This document shows positions 9,032 to 18,766 of a DNA stretch of 64,000 nucleotides, in pieces. Source of the DNA: Dasania marina DSM 21967 (GTDB taxonomy: Bacteria > Pseudomonadota > Gammaproteobacteria > Pseudomonadales > Dasaniaceae); assembly GCF_000373485.1 (NCBI RefSeq), contig NZ_KB891576.1, forward strand, positions 186,001 through 250,000. Reading direction: 5' to 3'. The notes beneath the pieces were generated by a model. That model did not search any database and was not told the origin of the DNA. It worked only from the letters and a program-made list of their open reading frames with translations. The position numbers and the translations under genes were made by a program. The first letter of the stretch is position 1. Each line of letters opens with the position of its first letter.

Positions 9032-9344
9032 TGCCTCCTGCTAGACCAGCCCAGCGCTTAGTGAGGCTTATAAGCCATAAATATGGCGTATCTCAGTGTC
9101 GGTTTAGGCCTTTTTATCAGTAACACGCGCCAGACTAACAAGCCCATAATAATTTACGCCTTTCCATATAGCCCAAAAACGCTAATAATGATGAACAAAC
9201 AACTAACAATAAACCTTGTCGGCAATGCTTTATCTGCAACTACGCCATTAATACCCGGACAACCCTAGTAACACCGTCTAAAACTGGCATTTGAAGTATT
9301 AATACCCATAATTAATAAGCCCTAACCATTAAGCAACTGCGCCT
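9032..9344. other. Intergenic region, nothing recognised
   Basis: The stretch between the VanZ-like gene and the diguanylate cyclase gene contains only a 61-codon frame (9083-9268) with no domain, signal or ribosome site. No hairpin with a T-tract was seen. Confidence 0.5.
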
Positions 9345-11057
9345 ATGCCCTATCCGTGTCTTACTTTATTGCTGTTACTCTTAATCACTAGCGCTAACCT
9401 TGTACAGGCCTCTAGCAAAGTATTACTGCTTAACTCCTACCACCCGCAATACACATGGACAGAAGAATTGACTCACGGTGTTAGAAATGCACTAGCCAAG
9501 GATATAGCGCAGGAAAATATCTATATAGAATATATGGATAAGCGCCGCTATATCGATGACCCTGTATATAATCAAAAACTCATCGACTTATTGCAATATA
9601 AATTCTCTAAAAACATCCCTGACATTATTATTGCCAGCGATGATGCCGCCTACCGGTTTATGCTGCAATACGGTGACACTCTATTCCCCAACATCCCTAT
9701 AGTATTTTGTGGTGTTAATGTTTTCGACCCTAGTGATTTATCCAACAATCCCAACATCACTGGTATAGCCGAAGGTATGGATATAGAAGGTAATCTAAAT
9801 CTCATCACGCAAGTACAACCTAAGGTAAAAAAAATAATACTAATAGGCGACACTACCGGCCTAGGTTTAAGAATGGTTGGCGCTGCTGAAAAAATAAAAG
9901 CCTTATGGCAAAAAAAATCCAGCAAAAAACATATTGAAATAACCATACTTGATGATTTTTCACTGCCAGAGCTGTACAACACGCTAGGCCAACTACCCAA
10001 AGACACTGCCGTTTTATTAATGGCCATACACAAAGACAGGCTGGGCGCCTATTTTTCTTTTCAGGAAGACCTGCCGAAACTCTCTGCCAGCAGCAGCGTG
10101 CCAGTCTATGGCATGTGGGGGTCGCTAATGATAAATAACGGTGCCATAGGCGGCATGATGAATGACCCTTATCAGCATGGCAGTAACGCGGCAAAAATGG
10201 CCCTACGTATACTCGCGGGCACAGCGGTAAAAGACATCACCGTAAAAGAAAGTGCTCTCTACCAACCTAAATTTGATTTTTTACAGCTACAACGCTTTCA
10301 CATCAACGAAAAACAGCTGCCACCTAACAGCAAAATATATAATAAACCCGACAGCTTTTACCTAAAAAATAAAAGCTTGATCGATAGCAGTATCGCTATT
10401 TTTATATTTTTATCCTTTATTATCGCCCTGTTATATCGAAATATACTACAGCGCAAAAATGCTCAAAATAAGCTATACCAATTTAATATAGATTTGGAGA
10501 ACACCGTAAGAGAGCGAACTCTAGAATTAGAAAAGAGTAACGAGGAACTACAAAAAGCCTCTGCCTTGATGAGCTCATTCGCTCACACCGACAGTTTAAC
10601 CAGCTTAAGTAATAGGCGATCGGCGAATCAAGAGATACCCACCTATATGAAACGCCACTCTATTAGCCAGCAGGGTTTTGTATTGGGCATAGTTGATATA
10701 GATCACTTTAAAAAAATAAATGATAACTACGGCCACCAAATCGGCGATGATATTTTAATAGCGCTGGCACAAACCTTAAACAGCAGCCTAAGGCCTAATG
10801 ACAGGGTTTATCGTTGGGGTGGCGAGGAGTTTATTATTGCCTTGCCGGAAACGTCCATGCATGAAGCAACCGCAATATGCCAAAGGTTAAGCAAAAACAT
10901 TGCCGCAATCAGCGTCGATAATATTAGCAATATAACCGTGAGTATAGGCATCACCTCATTACAGAAACACGATAGCTACGACTCCATCATACACCGGGCC
11001 GACACCGCCTTATACCAAGCCAAAGAAAACGGCAGAGACCAAATTGTGACTGGGTGA
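9345..11057 (+). CDS. Diguanylate cyclase with periplasmic ABC-binding-protein-like sensor
   Basis: The 570-residue protein has, in order: a signal peptide (1-23), a periplasmic domain of about 310 residues that resembles the ABC sugar-type substrate-binding fold (VLLLNSYHPQYTWTEELTHG, DIIIASDDAAYRFML, VYGMWGSLMINNGAIGG), one transmembrane helix near 347-364, a short coiled coil (LENTVRERTLELEKS), and a GGDEF domain. The active site is intact (YRWGGEEF) and an RPND inhibitory site lies five residues before it. It should make c-di-GMP in response to a periplasmic ligand, with product feedback. It is convergent with selO. Confidence 0.9.
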   Translation: MPYPCLTLLLLLLITSANLVQASSKVLLLNSYHPQYTWTEELTHGVRNALAKDIAQENIYIEYMDKRRYIDDPVYNQKLIDLLQYKFSKNIPDIIIASDDAAYRFMLQYGDTLFPNIPIVFCGVNVFDPSDLSNNPNITGIAEGMDIEGNLNLITQVQPKVKKIILIGDTTGLGLRMVGAAEKIKALWQKKSSKKHIEITILDDFSLPELYNTLGQLPKDTAVLLMAIHKDRLGAYFSFQEDLPKLSASSSVPVYGMWGSLMINNGAIGGMMNDPYQHGSNAAKMALRILAGTAVKDITVKESALYQPKFDFLQLQRFHINEKQLPPNSKIYNKPDSFYLKNKSLIDSSIAIFIFLSFIIALLYRNILQRKNAQNKLYQFNIDLENTVRERTLELEKSNEELQKASALMSSFAHTDSLTSLSNRRSANQEIPTYMKRHSISQQGFVLGIVDIDHFKKINDNYGHQIGDDILIALAQTLNSSLRPNDRVYRWGGEEFIIALPETSMHEATAICQRLSKNIAAISVDNISNITVSIGITSLQKHDSYDSIIHRADTALYQAKENGRDQIVTG

Positions 11058-11103
11058 TATATTCACCTTATCAAACAACTTCTTTTCGTCAGCAAAACCC
11101 TGC

Positions 11104-11139
11104 TTAGCTATCTCATCACGTCATTGATGAGATAGCTAA
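11104..11139. terminator. Perfect 15-bp hairpin between convergent genes
   Basis: TTAGCTATCTCATCA at 11104-11118 is the exact reverse complement of 11125-11139, with a 6-base loop. It lies between the cyclase stop and the selO stop. There is no long T-tract, so it may act as an RNA-end or bidirectional terminator; this role is inferred. Confidence 0.6.
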
Positions 11140-11140
11140 C

Positions 11141-12592
11141 TTAGGTTCCACAAAAGGTCTGGTAGCCCTGATCAAAACCGCTATCATCCGATTGGTAGTG
11201 AGCGCTCTGCTCCGTTTCTTCATAGGGATGACGTAATACCGCAAGAAAATCCAAGGCCGTAGTGGCCTCACCGCTCTCTTCACAAGCCGCTAGCACCGCT
11301 TCAACATGATGGTTTCTGGGAATCACCACCGGATTAGATTTGCGCATAGCAGCTTGCAGCTCTTGGGCGCTGGTTGTTTGCGTGGCTACTCGCTGCTGCC
11401 ACTGTTGGTAACAGGGCCCTAAATCGGCGGCGATAGTAGCTTGCACTTTGGTGTCGGTAAGCGATTTAGTTAGGCTATCAAACGTCTTCGTATAATCTAG
11501 CTTCAACTCAGCCATCCTAGCTAAAAATAACGCTATCAGCGCGTCATCGCCCTGCTGTAAATTTTGCAGCCCCAGCTTATCGGCCATCATGCGGCTATAA
11601 GCCTGCTGAAAACGCTCGGGGAAATCAGTAATTAAACCCTGCATTTGTGCCAGCACCTCTTTATCTTCGGGGTGTAGCACCAACAGGCTTTCGGCAAACC
11701 GCGCCATATTCCAATTAACAATATTAGGCTGATTACCAAAGGCATAACGCCCGTTACGGTCTATAGAGCTGTACACGGTTTGTGGGTCGTAAGCACCCAT
11801 CATGGCGCAGGGGCCATAATCTATAGTATCGCCGGAGATGGCGGTATTATCGGTATTCATTACGCCATGAATAAAACCCACCCGCATCCATGCAACTACT
11901 AGCTGTATTTGTTTTTCTATGACTTTATCTACCAAGGCAACGGAGTGGTTAGCTGCCTGCTGCTTTATCTCTGGGAAGTGCCTAGCTATAGCATAATCAC
12001 GTAGCGCGGTTAGCGATTCCACATCACCTTTAGAGGCAAAGAACTGAAAACTACCCACACGTATATGGCTGGATGCGACTCTAGTCACTACCGCCCCCGG
12101 GCTGGCTTGCTGCCGGTAAACCGTCTCACCGGTAGTGACTACCGCCAAGCATTCCGTAGTAGGCACGCCCAAGGCCTTCATAGACTCGCTCATAATAAAT
12201 TCGCGTACTGCCGGGCCTATGGCACAGCGGCCATCGCCAGCTCTGGAATAGGCGCTCACCCCAGAACCTTTCAACTGCAAATCCCAGCGTTTGCCGTCAT
12301 CATCTAACAGCTCACCTAATAGATGGGCACGGCCATCGCCTAGCTGAGGATTAAAACTGCCAAACTGATGGCCTGCATAGGCTGTTGCAATAGGCTCTGC
12401 CCCCGCCAGCAATTGATTGCCCGAGAAGTATTGCGCTAAGGACTCGGCGTCTTGCTGCAACTCTTGCGGAATATTCAATTGATTGGCTAGGCGCGTGTTC
12501 CATAATAAAAGCTTAGGCGAGCGCACAGCCGTTGGTTGCGATTTATCATAAAAACGCTCACCCAGGCCCACATAGGTATTTGAAAACTTCAT
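11141..12592 (-). CDS. selO: Protein adenylyltransferase SelO (YdiU family)
   Basis: A 483-residue member of the SelO/YdiU pseudokinase family, which transfers AMP from ATP to hydroxyl side chains of proteins and is linked to redox homeostasis. The family core is easily read: YAGHQFGSFNPQLGDGRA, LQLKGSGVSAYSRAGDGR, and GVMNTDNTAISGDTIDYGP, with the metal-binding DYGP. The C terminus ends YQTFCGT: the Cys occupies the place of the selenocysteine in eukaryotic SelO. The length matches E. coli YdiU (478). It lies alone, convergent with the cyclase and divergent from the flavoenzyme pair. Confidence 0.95.
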   Translation of the reverse strand: MKFSNTYVGLGERFYDKSQPTAVRSPKLLLWNTRLANQLNIPQELQQDAESLAQYFSGNQLLAGAEPIATAYAGHQFGSFNPQLGDGRAHLLGELLDDDGKRWDLQLKGSGVSAYSRAGDGRCAIGPAVREFIMSESMKALGVPTTECLAVVTTGETVYRQQASPGAVVTRVASSHIRVGSFQFFASKGDVESLTALRDYAIARHFPEIKQQAANHSVALVDKVIEKQIQLVVAWMRVGFIHGVMNTDNTAISGDTIDYGPCAMMGAYDPQTVYSSIDRNGRYAFGNQPNIVNWNMARFAESLLVLHPEDKEVLAQMQGLITDFPERFQQAYSRMMADKLGLQNLQQGDDALIALFLARMAELKLDYTKTFDSLTKSLTDTKVQATIAADLGPCYQQWQQRVATQTTSAQELQAAMRKSNPVVIPRNHHVEAVLAACEESGEATTALDFLAVLRHPYEETEQSAHYQSDDSGFDQGYQTFCGT

Positions 12593-12876
12593 AACGCTTT
12601 AACCTCTACAACTGCCAATCTTAAACAGGCGCTCTTATTACAAGAACTTTTATACGAGTACTCTTATATATACGAGCACTCTACAGCCTCATCGTAAAGA
12701 CATCCACAACAGCCTGCAGTTGCTATAACAGCTGGATAATAGGCACAAAGGTGATGATGTTTTGTAATGAACTGATCGACATTAATCACTATCTGAGAAC
12801 GATGAATCTCATTAAGCTACCGAGTTATGAGCCTCCCTATAGCCCAGAATCCACAGACACAAACAAGGCCAACAAC

Positions 12877-14262
12877 ATGACAGATCTCATAAGCCAATTA
12901 CGCAACATAGTCGGCGATAAAGGCCTGCTACTCGGTGATGATATTAGCAGCCGCAGCGCCGGCTTTTGGCAAGGTGGAGCCTTACAGGCTAAGGCCTTGC
13001 TGCGGCCGCAAACCACGCAGCAAGTGGCTGAAGTGCTGCAGCTATGCCGACAGCACCAACAAACTGTGGTTACCCAAGGAGGCTGCACCAGCCTAGTCGA
13101 CAGCCATCACTCCAGTGCCGACAACATAGTGCTCTCCACCGAGCGCATGAACGCCATAGAATCTATAGACATAGCCAACCGCACCGTCACCGTGCAAGCA
13201 GGGCTGATACTGGAGCAATTGCAACAGGCGGTGAGCGAACAGCAGCTGAGCTTCCCAGTAGATTTTGGCGCCAGAGGCTCCTGCACCCTAGGCGGCATGA
13301 TGGCCACCAATGCCGGCGGTAATAGCGTGCTGCGCTATGGCATGATGCGCGAGCAGGTACTGGGCATAGAGGCGGTATTAATGGACGGTACTGTTATCTC
13401 ATCCATGACCCCCTACTTAAAAAACAACACCGGCTATGACCTTAAGCAGCTGTTTATAGGCAGCGAAGGCACCCTAGGGGTGATTACTCGTGCAGTATTA
13501 CGCCTGCGGCCGCAGCCCTTGAGCAGCCAAACCTCCTTAGTCGCTACCGATGACTTTACCCAAGTTTCACAACTACTCAGCTATTTAGACCAGCAATTTA
13601 ACGGCGGCCTAAGTGCCTACGAGGTTATGTGGCAGGACTTTTACGCCCTCAATACTGGTGAGCACTCTCACAATAAGCCGCCTATGCCTGCCGATTACAA
13701 CTACTACGTATTACTAGAATACCAAGGTAATAACCCTGCTAGCGATGCGCAACATTTTGAAAATATATTGGGTGAGGCCTTTGAGGCGGAATTAATAGTG
13801 GATGCGGTTATCGCCAAATCCGATGCCGAACGCATTGCCCTATGGGAGATACGCGATGACGCTGAAACCGAAAAAGCTAAATTTGGCTGTTTCCTGCACA
13901 CCTTTGATGTCAGCCTAGCCATAGGCGATATGCCGCTATTAATAAAGCAATTGCATAAGCAGCTAGAGCAAGCGTTTCAACACTATGAGCTGTTGGTATT
14001 CGGCCACCTCGCCGATGGCAACTTACACTTGTGTATTTGGGAAGACGGCATGCAGCGCAAAAGTGAGGTGGAAAATATCGTTTACCAAGAAATCGCAAAA
14101 CTGCAGGGCTCCATCTCTGCGGAACACGGCATAGGTTTAGAAAAACGAGATCACCTACACCACTCCCGCAGCCCTGCAGAGATAGCGCTAATGTGGACAG
14201 TGAAAAACGCCCTAGACCCACAGCACTTACTTAACCCCGGTAAAACACTACCCAAGCAATAA
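12877..14262 (+). CDS. FAD-linked oxidase (GlcD / D-lactate or D-2-hydroxyacid dehydrogenase type)
   Basis: The protein is a PCMH-type flavoprotein of the GlcD group that oxidises D-2-hydroxyacids (D-lactate, D-2-hydroxyglutarate or glycolate). An N-terminal FAD-binding domain shows VTQGGCTSLVDSHH, GARGSCTLGGMMATNAGG and FIGSEGTLGVITRAVLRLRP; the C-terminal domain shows FGHLADGNLHL and the metal-ligand region AEHGIGLEK. The frame extends upstream to 12751, but the family begins near MTDLISQLRNIVG; I take the ATG at 12877, with AAGG about 9 bases before it, giving 461 residues. An FMN 2-hydroxyacid oxidase follows 92 bp downstream on the same strand, so the two may form an operon for lactate-like acids. 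Confidence 0.85.
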   Translation: MTDLISQLRNIVGDKGLLLGDDISSRSAGFWQGGALQAKALLRPQTTQQVAEVLQLCRQHQQTVVTQGGCTSLVDSHHSSADNIVLSTERMNAIESIDIANRTVTVQAGLILEQLQQAVSEQQLSFPVDFGARGSCTLGGMMATNAGGNSVLRYGMMREQVLGIEAVLMDGTVISSMTPYLKNNTGYDLKQLFIGSEGTLGVITRAVLRLRPQPLSSQTSLVATDDFTQVSQLLSYLDQQFNGGLSAYEVMWQDFYALNTGEHSHNKPPMPADYNYYVLLEYQGNNPASDAQHFENILGEAFEAELIVDAVIAKSDAERIALWEIRDDAETEKAKFGCFLHTFDVSLAIGDMPLLIKQLHKQLEQAFQHYELLVFGHLADGNLHLCIWEDGMQRKSEVENIVYQEIAKLQGSISAEHGIGLEKRDHLHHSRSPAEIALMWTVKNALDPQHLLNPGKTLPKQ

Positions 14263-14354
14263 GTAGTAAAGTGACGCAGTGACAAACCACAAACTGCGCG
14301 CATAAAATTGCATAGCACTACAGAAAACCACATAAAACTACAGAGCACTACGCC

Positions 14355-15500
14355 ATGATACGCCCTTTTATTGAACTGCAATCTGCTCAAGATTACCCCG
14401 CAATTGCCGATCTTAAAGCGCGCGCTAAACAACGCCTGCCTAAATTTGTTTATGATTACTTGGTGGGCGGCCTGGGGCGTGAGTGCTCTATCCATCGCAA
14501 CGAACAAGCCTTTGACGAAGTGACACTAGTACCCAATTTCTTAGTGGATCTGCATAACGTCAATCCTTCCATACAACTCTTTGGCCAAACATGGAGCCTG
14601 CCCTTAGGCGTTTCGCCCGTAGGCTTCGCCGACCTTTATTGGCCAGGTACCGAACTGATCATGGCCAAGCAGGCCAAAGCAGCAGGCATCCCTTTTACCC
14701 AAAGCACGTTTTCCAATGAGACTATTGAAGATATAGCCGCCGTCGCAGGCGACAGCCATTGGTTTCAGCTTTATGCCAATCGAGATTTCGGCATTATGCA
14801 AGACCTCATGACCAGAGCACAGCGCGCCGGTGTTAAAAATTTATTAGTCACCGTAGATACCCCACAGTATTCCAAACGCGAGCGCGATTGGCGCAACGGC
14901 ATGTCCTCCTCCGCCATCCCCTCGCTAAAGCAATTAGCACAAGTTAGCAGCAAACCCGCCTGGGCATTGCGGGCCGCATGTAAGGGCGTACCCACACTAA
15001 AAACCCTTAATGCCTATGTGGATAAAAAAGACCGCGGTAAAAGCGCCGGCAACAATCGCCTCTTAGATCTTAGTGACAGGTGGTATGACTGGGAGTTATT
15101 AGAACAGGTACGCCAGTGCTGGTCGGGCAACCTCATCATTAAAGGCGTTATGGACTTAGGCCTATGCCAGCAATCCATAGAACGAGGTGCCGACGGCCTA
15201 CTGGTTTCCAACCACGGCGGCCGCCAGTTTGATGCTGCCCCCGCCACCATAGAGCTACTACCGCGCATAAAAGACAGCATAGGCGACGCTGTGCCCATAC
15301 TGCTAGACAGCGGCATACGCTCGGGGCTAGATGTGCTGCGAGCCATGGAGCTGGGCGCAGATTTTTGTATGTCAGGTAGAAGTTTTTATTACGGCACGGC
15401 AGCACTGGGCGATAGAGGGGCTGAGTTTGTTATTTCGTTATTGGCTGATGAAATAACCAATGAGATGAAGCAGTTTGGTAAGACTAGCTGGCGGGGTTAA
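14355..15500 (+). CDS. FMN-dependent alpha-hydroxyacid oxidase / L-lactate dehydrogenase family
   Basis: A 381-residue TIM-barrel flavoprotein related to LldD and glycolate oxidase. Visible motifs are SPVGFADLYWPGTE near the N terminus, LLVTVDTPQYSKRERDWRNG in the middle, and SNHGGRQFDAAPATIELLP with the catalytic His and Arg, followed by GIRSGLDVLRAMELGAD that binds the FMN phosphate. It oxidises an L-2-hydroxyacid to the 2-oxoacid and passes electrons to quinone or oxygen. Its pairing with an FAD-linked D-type enzyme suggests use of both stereoisomers, which is inference. The exact substrate cannot be read from sequence. Confidence 0.88.
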   Translation: MIRPFIELQSAQDYPAIADLKARAKQRLPKFVYDYLVGGLGRECSIHRNEQAFDEVTLVPNFLVDLHNVNPSIQLFGQTWSLPLGVSPVGFADLYWPGTELIMAKQAKAAGIPFTQSTFSNETIEDIAAVAGDSHWFQLYANRDFGIMQDLMTRAQRAGVKNLLVTVDTPQYSKRERDWRNGMSSSAIPSLKQLAQVSSKPAWALRAACKGVPTLKTLNAYVDKKDRGKSAGNNRLLDLSDRWYDWELLEQVRQCWSGNLIIKGVMDLGLCQQSIERGADGLLVSNHGGRQFDAAPATIELLPRIKDSIGDAVPILLDSGIRSGLDVLRAMELGADFCMSGRSFYYGTAALGDRGAEFVISLLADEITNEMKQFGKTSWRG

Positions 15501-15617
15501 GTCGTTTTTTATCAGCTCAGAGAAAAACATAATCTATATACGTCTCTACTGAAACGGATATAGATTCGACACAATTAAGCAAGAGATATTGAAAATAATA
15601 ACGGCTAATAACGCCCT

Positions 15618-17762
15618 TTAATCACCACCAGTAAAATTAGTAATGTACTTAATGAAATTAACTGGCGGTAACGGTTTAGAAAAGTGATAGCCTTGAATGT
15701 AGTCGCAACCTAGATTAGTAAGCACCCTGACCTGATCAAGTGTTTCTGCGCCTTCAGCAATAATTTTTATATTAAGCGTTTTTGCCATAGCAATAATGGT
15801 TGAAACGATAATTTTATCGTCAAAATTATCTGTCATTTCCTTTACAAAAGATTGGTCTATTTTAAGAAAATCAATAGGAAAACGGCGAAGATAACTTAAT
15901 GATGAGTAGCCAGTACCAAAATCATCAAGGGCAATCGTACTGCCATGATATTGTAAATTTCTGAGCATTGTTAGGCTATTACTCTTATCAGGAGCCAAAA
16001 CACTCTCTGTCAACTCAAAGCAAAAGTCGCTAGGCATAAGTCCATATGAAGTTATAACATCAACCCATTGGTTATTGTCGGCATCATTGACTGGAAACTC
16101 ATAGACCGATCGATTGACGCTTACGACCAAATCGGTAAAACCAATATCTTTTAATTCCCTTAAAAACTCACAAGCCTTATTTAAAACTATTTTTCCAATA
16201 TCGGTAATAAGACCAAACTCTTCAGCAATGGGTATAAATTCAAATGGCGTAATCCATTGATCGCCATCACGCCAACGAACCAATACTTCGCATTTAGTTA
16301 CACGCTTGCTTTTAGTACAAAAAATAGGCTGATAAAAAACATCAAGGCCATTATTACTTATAACATTAATCAACTTGTTTTTTAACTCAGTACGACGCAT
16401 AGAATTTTTATGAAATACTTCAGAGAAAAAACAACTCCTATTCCTTCCTTTACCCTTAGCACGATACATAGCTTTTTCCGCCATTTCAAAAACATCAAGC
16501 TCAGGCCAACTATTTGGATAGCAAACCGCACCACAACTAATAGTAGATTTAACATTAATATCATTGATCACAAAAGGATCAGCGAACGACTCCATAATAA
16601 TATTCACATATTCGTCGACCTGTTCTTGCGAATCTATATTGTTTGCAATAATTGCAAAATCATCCGAACCAAAATGTGCTAGCGTGTCACTAGGGTTTAT
16701 AATTAAAGAAAGCCGTTTAGCAACCTCTTTAAGTAATTCATCACCAAATCGATGACCATAGAAATCATTAATGTCTTTGAAAAAATCAATATCAACAAGA
16801 AGAACCGCTAATTTTCTATCGTCGGATAATTCATCAATTCTGGCTTGGAGTAATTTTTCAAACAAAAATTTATTAGGAAAATGCGTCAACGCATTATAAT
16901 TAGCCTGGAAGGCTATTGTTTTTTCAGCATACTTACGATCGGTAATATCATAAAAATTGCTGACGTAATGCGTAGCCTCCAATTTTTCATTAGTTAGCGC
17001 ACTAATCATTAACCAGTTAGGAAATAACTCACCATTTTTTCGCTTATCAATTACCTCTCCTTCCCAATAGCCTTTGGTTAATATTTCATCCCACATAGAC
17101 TCATAAAATGAAGACCCTTGCTTTCCTGATGATAAAACATTGGGGTTACTACCAAGAACCTCTTGTTGGCTGTAGCCAGTAATGCTGCTAAACGCTTGAT
17201 TGGTATAAATAATTTCTGCGTCACTGTTACAAACAATAACGCCTGACTTACTTTGCTCCATAACTTTTTTAGCAAGGCTAAGCTTATCGACATAACTATT
17301 TTTTTCTAGTTCTTTGCAAATCAGTCCTGAAAACAGTAAAAATAACGATTCCGCATCTTTACTTGAGCTTAACGGGGTTTCAAACATAGCCACTAGAATT
17401 GCTTTGGTTTGACCCTGACTATCAATTAATGGCATACCTGCATAGGCATCAATTCCCATTTCTATTAATAACTTGTCATCAGGGTAACTTAAACGCACAT
17501 CTTCAGAAACTATACACAGCTCGCCGCAAATAGCTTTTTCGCAAGGCGAACTTTTTAAGGGATAACTTATATTGCCAGCAATCTGGCCATTTGCGCAAAA
17601 TGTGAGCGTTTTAATTGTCTCTTTATCGTCATCTAAATTAGCGATAAAAACATAATCTGCATCAATAACGCGAGCTAGAGCACAGGTAATATTTTCTAAA
17701 AAATCATCATTATTAACATTGGAAATACTGCGAATAACATCATGAATTTTACTTTCCGTCAT
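15618..17762 (-). CDS. GAF-PAS-GGDEF-EAL signalling protein with degenerate GGDEF motif
   Basis: The 714-residue protein has an N-terminal GAF domain (to about 165), a PAS domain (about 170-290), a GGDEF domain and an EAL domain. The GGDEF signature is replaced by HFGSDDF and the RxxD inhibitory site is absent, so cyclase activity is doubtful. The EAL domain keeps ELTES, ALDDFGTGYSSLSYL and LKIDQSFV, with EVL in place of EAL, so c-di-GMP hydrolysis is likely. No membrane segment is seen. The frame reaches 17795, but an AAGGAGG site 8 bases before the ATG at 17762 fixes the start. The gene and its upstream region are clearly richer in A+T than the neighbours, suggesting transfer. Confidence 0.9.
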   Translation of the reverse strand: MTESKIHDVIRSISNVNNDDFLENITCALARVIDADYVFIANLDDDKETIKTLTFCANGQIAGNISYPLKSSPCEKAICGELCIVSEDVRLSYPDDKLLIEMGIDAYAGMPLIDSQGQTKAILVAMFETPLSSSKDAESLFLLFSGLICKELEKNSYVDKLSLAKKVMEQSKSGVIVCNSDAEIIYTNQAFSSITGYSQQEVLGSNPNVLSSGKQGSSFYESMWDEILTKGYWEGEVIDKRKNGELFPNWLMISALTNEKLEATHYVSNFYDITDRKYAEKTIAFQANYNALTHFPNKFLFEKLLQARIDELSDDRKLAVLLVDIDFFKDINDFYGHRFGDELLKEVAKRLSLIINPSDTLAHFGSDDFAIIANNIDSQEQVDEYVNIIMESFADPFVINDINVKSTISCGAVCYPNSWPELDVFEMAEKAMYRAKGKGRNRSCFFSEVFHKNSMRRTELKNKLINVISNNGLDVFYQPIFCTKSKRVTKCEVLVRWRDGDQWITPFEFIPIAEEFGLITDIGKIVLNKACEFLRELKDIGFTDLVVSVNRSVYEFPVNDADNNQWVDVITSYGLMPSDFCFELTESVLAPDKSNSLTMLRNLQYHGSTIALDDFGTGYSSLSYLRRFPIDFLKIDQSFVKEMTDNFDDKIIVSTIIAMAKTLNIKIIAEGAETLDQVRVLTNLGCDYIQGYHFSKPLPPVNFIKYITNFTGGD

Positions 17763-18558
17763 TGAATTAGCCTCCTTTATAATACCGTTATACACTTAAC
17801 CCTCTACGCACTGTAGATGTACAGTGCGTAGAGTTAATCTTTAATTTCCCCTTTACATAAGCACTACAGACGTCTTAACAATATCTATCATACAAACCCA
17901 TAACATCAGATTAAACACAGGCTTAGTCAACCTATCGTATATATGTATGACTTTTTTATAGGGGCAAGTGATGAAAAAGCGAGAAAATAACAGCTCTTTA
18001 ACTACGCCTAAATGGGTAGTTATACCTATTCTTCTATATCTTCACTTTAAAATGTAACGAACAATGATTTGTATCAAGTGCTACCTAGATAAAAGCACTT
18101 AAACAGTGCGTTGTAGGAAAAGTTAGGCGGCAAATTATAAGCGAAGAGTACGACGGTAAAGAAATACTGCTACAGGATTTGGTAGTTACAGCTTTAACAA
18201 GAGGTTGTTCAAGTTTTCGCACTAGGGCTGTACGAGTTTATTTATCGTGGCAGGATTGTATCAAAACAGCTTGAGGCTGCTTTTCTCCTTCAGGCCTGTA
18301 AGGTTTTGGGTAACGTCACTATGTGGCTTGTGGCATCTTGTCCCGTGGAGACAAGCGGTATTCGGCTAGCCTCACCCTAAAGGGCCGCCCTTGATAAAGC
18401 GGGCGTTACCTACATTTGCTACGCAAATTCCGGTTCGAACCTGAGCGCTTTAACGACAAAATCGCAGGAGCGAATTTTGATCGACCTTTAGGTCGACCCG
18501 AAGGGAGAGCCACATGGATGTGGCGAATAACAAAGCCTGCCGTTTCGGCAGGTTAAAT
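17763..18558. other. Long intergenic region with stem-loop-rich, possibly repeated sequence
   Basis: The first part (to about 18060) is AT-rich; a 28-codon frame at 17971-18057 begins after an AGGGG run but has no support beyond that. From about 18300 the sequence becomes GC-rich and strongly self-complementary: CTTGTC/GACAAG near 18337, AAGGG/CCCTT near 18378, GGTAACG near 18310 with CGTTACC near 18405, a GTCGACC-type palindrome near 18481, GCCACATGGATGTGGC near 18508, and CCTGCCG/CGGCAGG near 18537. I see no RNA gene that I can name. Confidence 0.55.
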
Positions 18559-18592
18559 AAAAAAGGGCCATGCTTTCGCATGGCCCTTTTTT
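18559..18592 (-). terminator. Rho-independent terminator of tRNA-Pro
   Basis: GGGCCATGC pairs with GCATGGCCC around a TTTC loop, flanked by A-runs and T-runs on both sides, 9 bp beyond the tRNA 3' end. The symmetric flanks would allow function in both directions. Confidence 0.88.
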
Positions 18593-18600
18593 ATTTAAGT

Positions 18601-18677
18601 TGGTCGGAACGGCAGGATTTGAACCTGCGACCACTACACCCCCAGTGTAGTGCGCTACCAGACTGCGCTACGCCCCG
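18601..18677 (-). tRNA. tRNA-Pro (GGG)
   Basis: The reverse complement folds as a 77-nt tRNA with encoded CCA: acceptor CGGGGCG/CGTTCCG (two G-T pairs), anticodon stem CTACA/TGTAG with loop CTGGGGG and anticodon GGG, and T stem GCAGG/CCTGC with TTCAAAT loop. It lies downstream of the merR-like gene, as usual in this gammaproteobacterial block. Confidence 0.96.
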
Positions 18678-18727
18678 ATACATCTTAGGCTTTACAATCT
18701 TTACTATGCCGCCTTAAGAGGGGCGAG

Positions 18728-18756
18728 AGTATAATGCAAAGTGGTGCTGCTGTGAA
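18728..18756 (-). promoter_or_regulatory. Sigma-70 promoter for tRNA-Pro
   Basis: On the minus strand TTCACA (18756-18751) is separated by 17 bp from TATACT (18733-18728). A GC-rich discriminator (CTCGCCCC) follows, as in promoters under stringent control. The tRNA starts about 50 bp downstream. Confidence 0.75.
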
Positions 18757-18766
18757 TACGTAATTG

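Noticed and set aside
9083-9268. 61-codon frame after the VanZ-like gene
   Set aside because: No domain, signal peptide or ribosome site; composition is not gene-like.
17971-18057. 28-codon frame after an AGGGG run
   Set aside because: Too short to support, with only a mediocre ribosome site; mentioned in the intergenic entry only.
18076-18272. Open stretch of about 60 codons without ATG
   Set aside because: No start codon or homology; such a stretch is expected by chance.
18514-18717. 67-codon frame ending with the LNLRPLHPQ-type sequence
   Set aside because: It is the antisense of tRNA-Pro and its terminator, a well-known annotation artefact.
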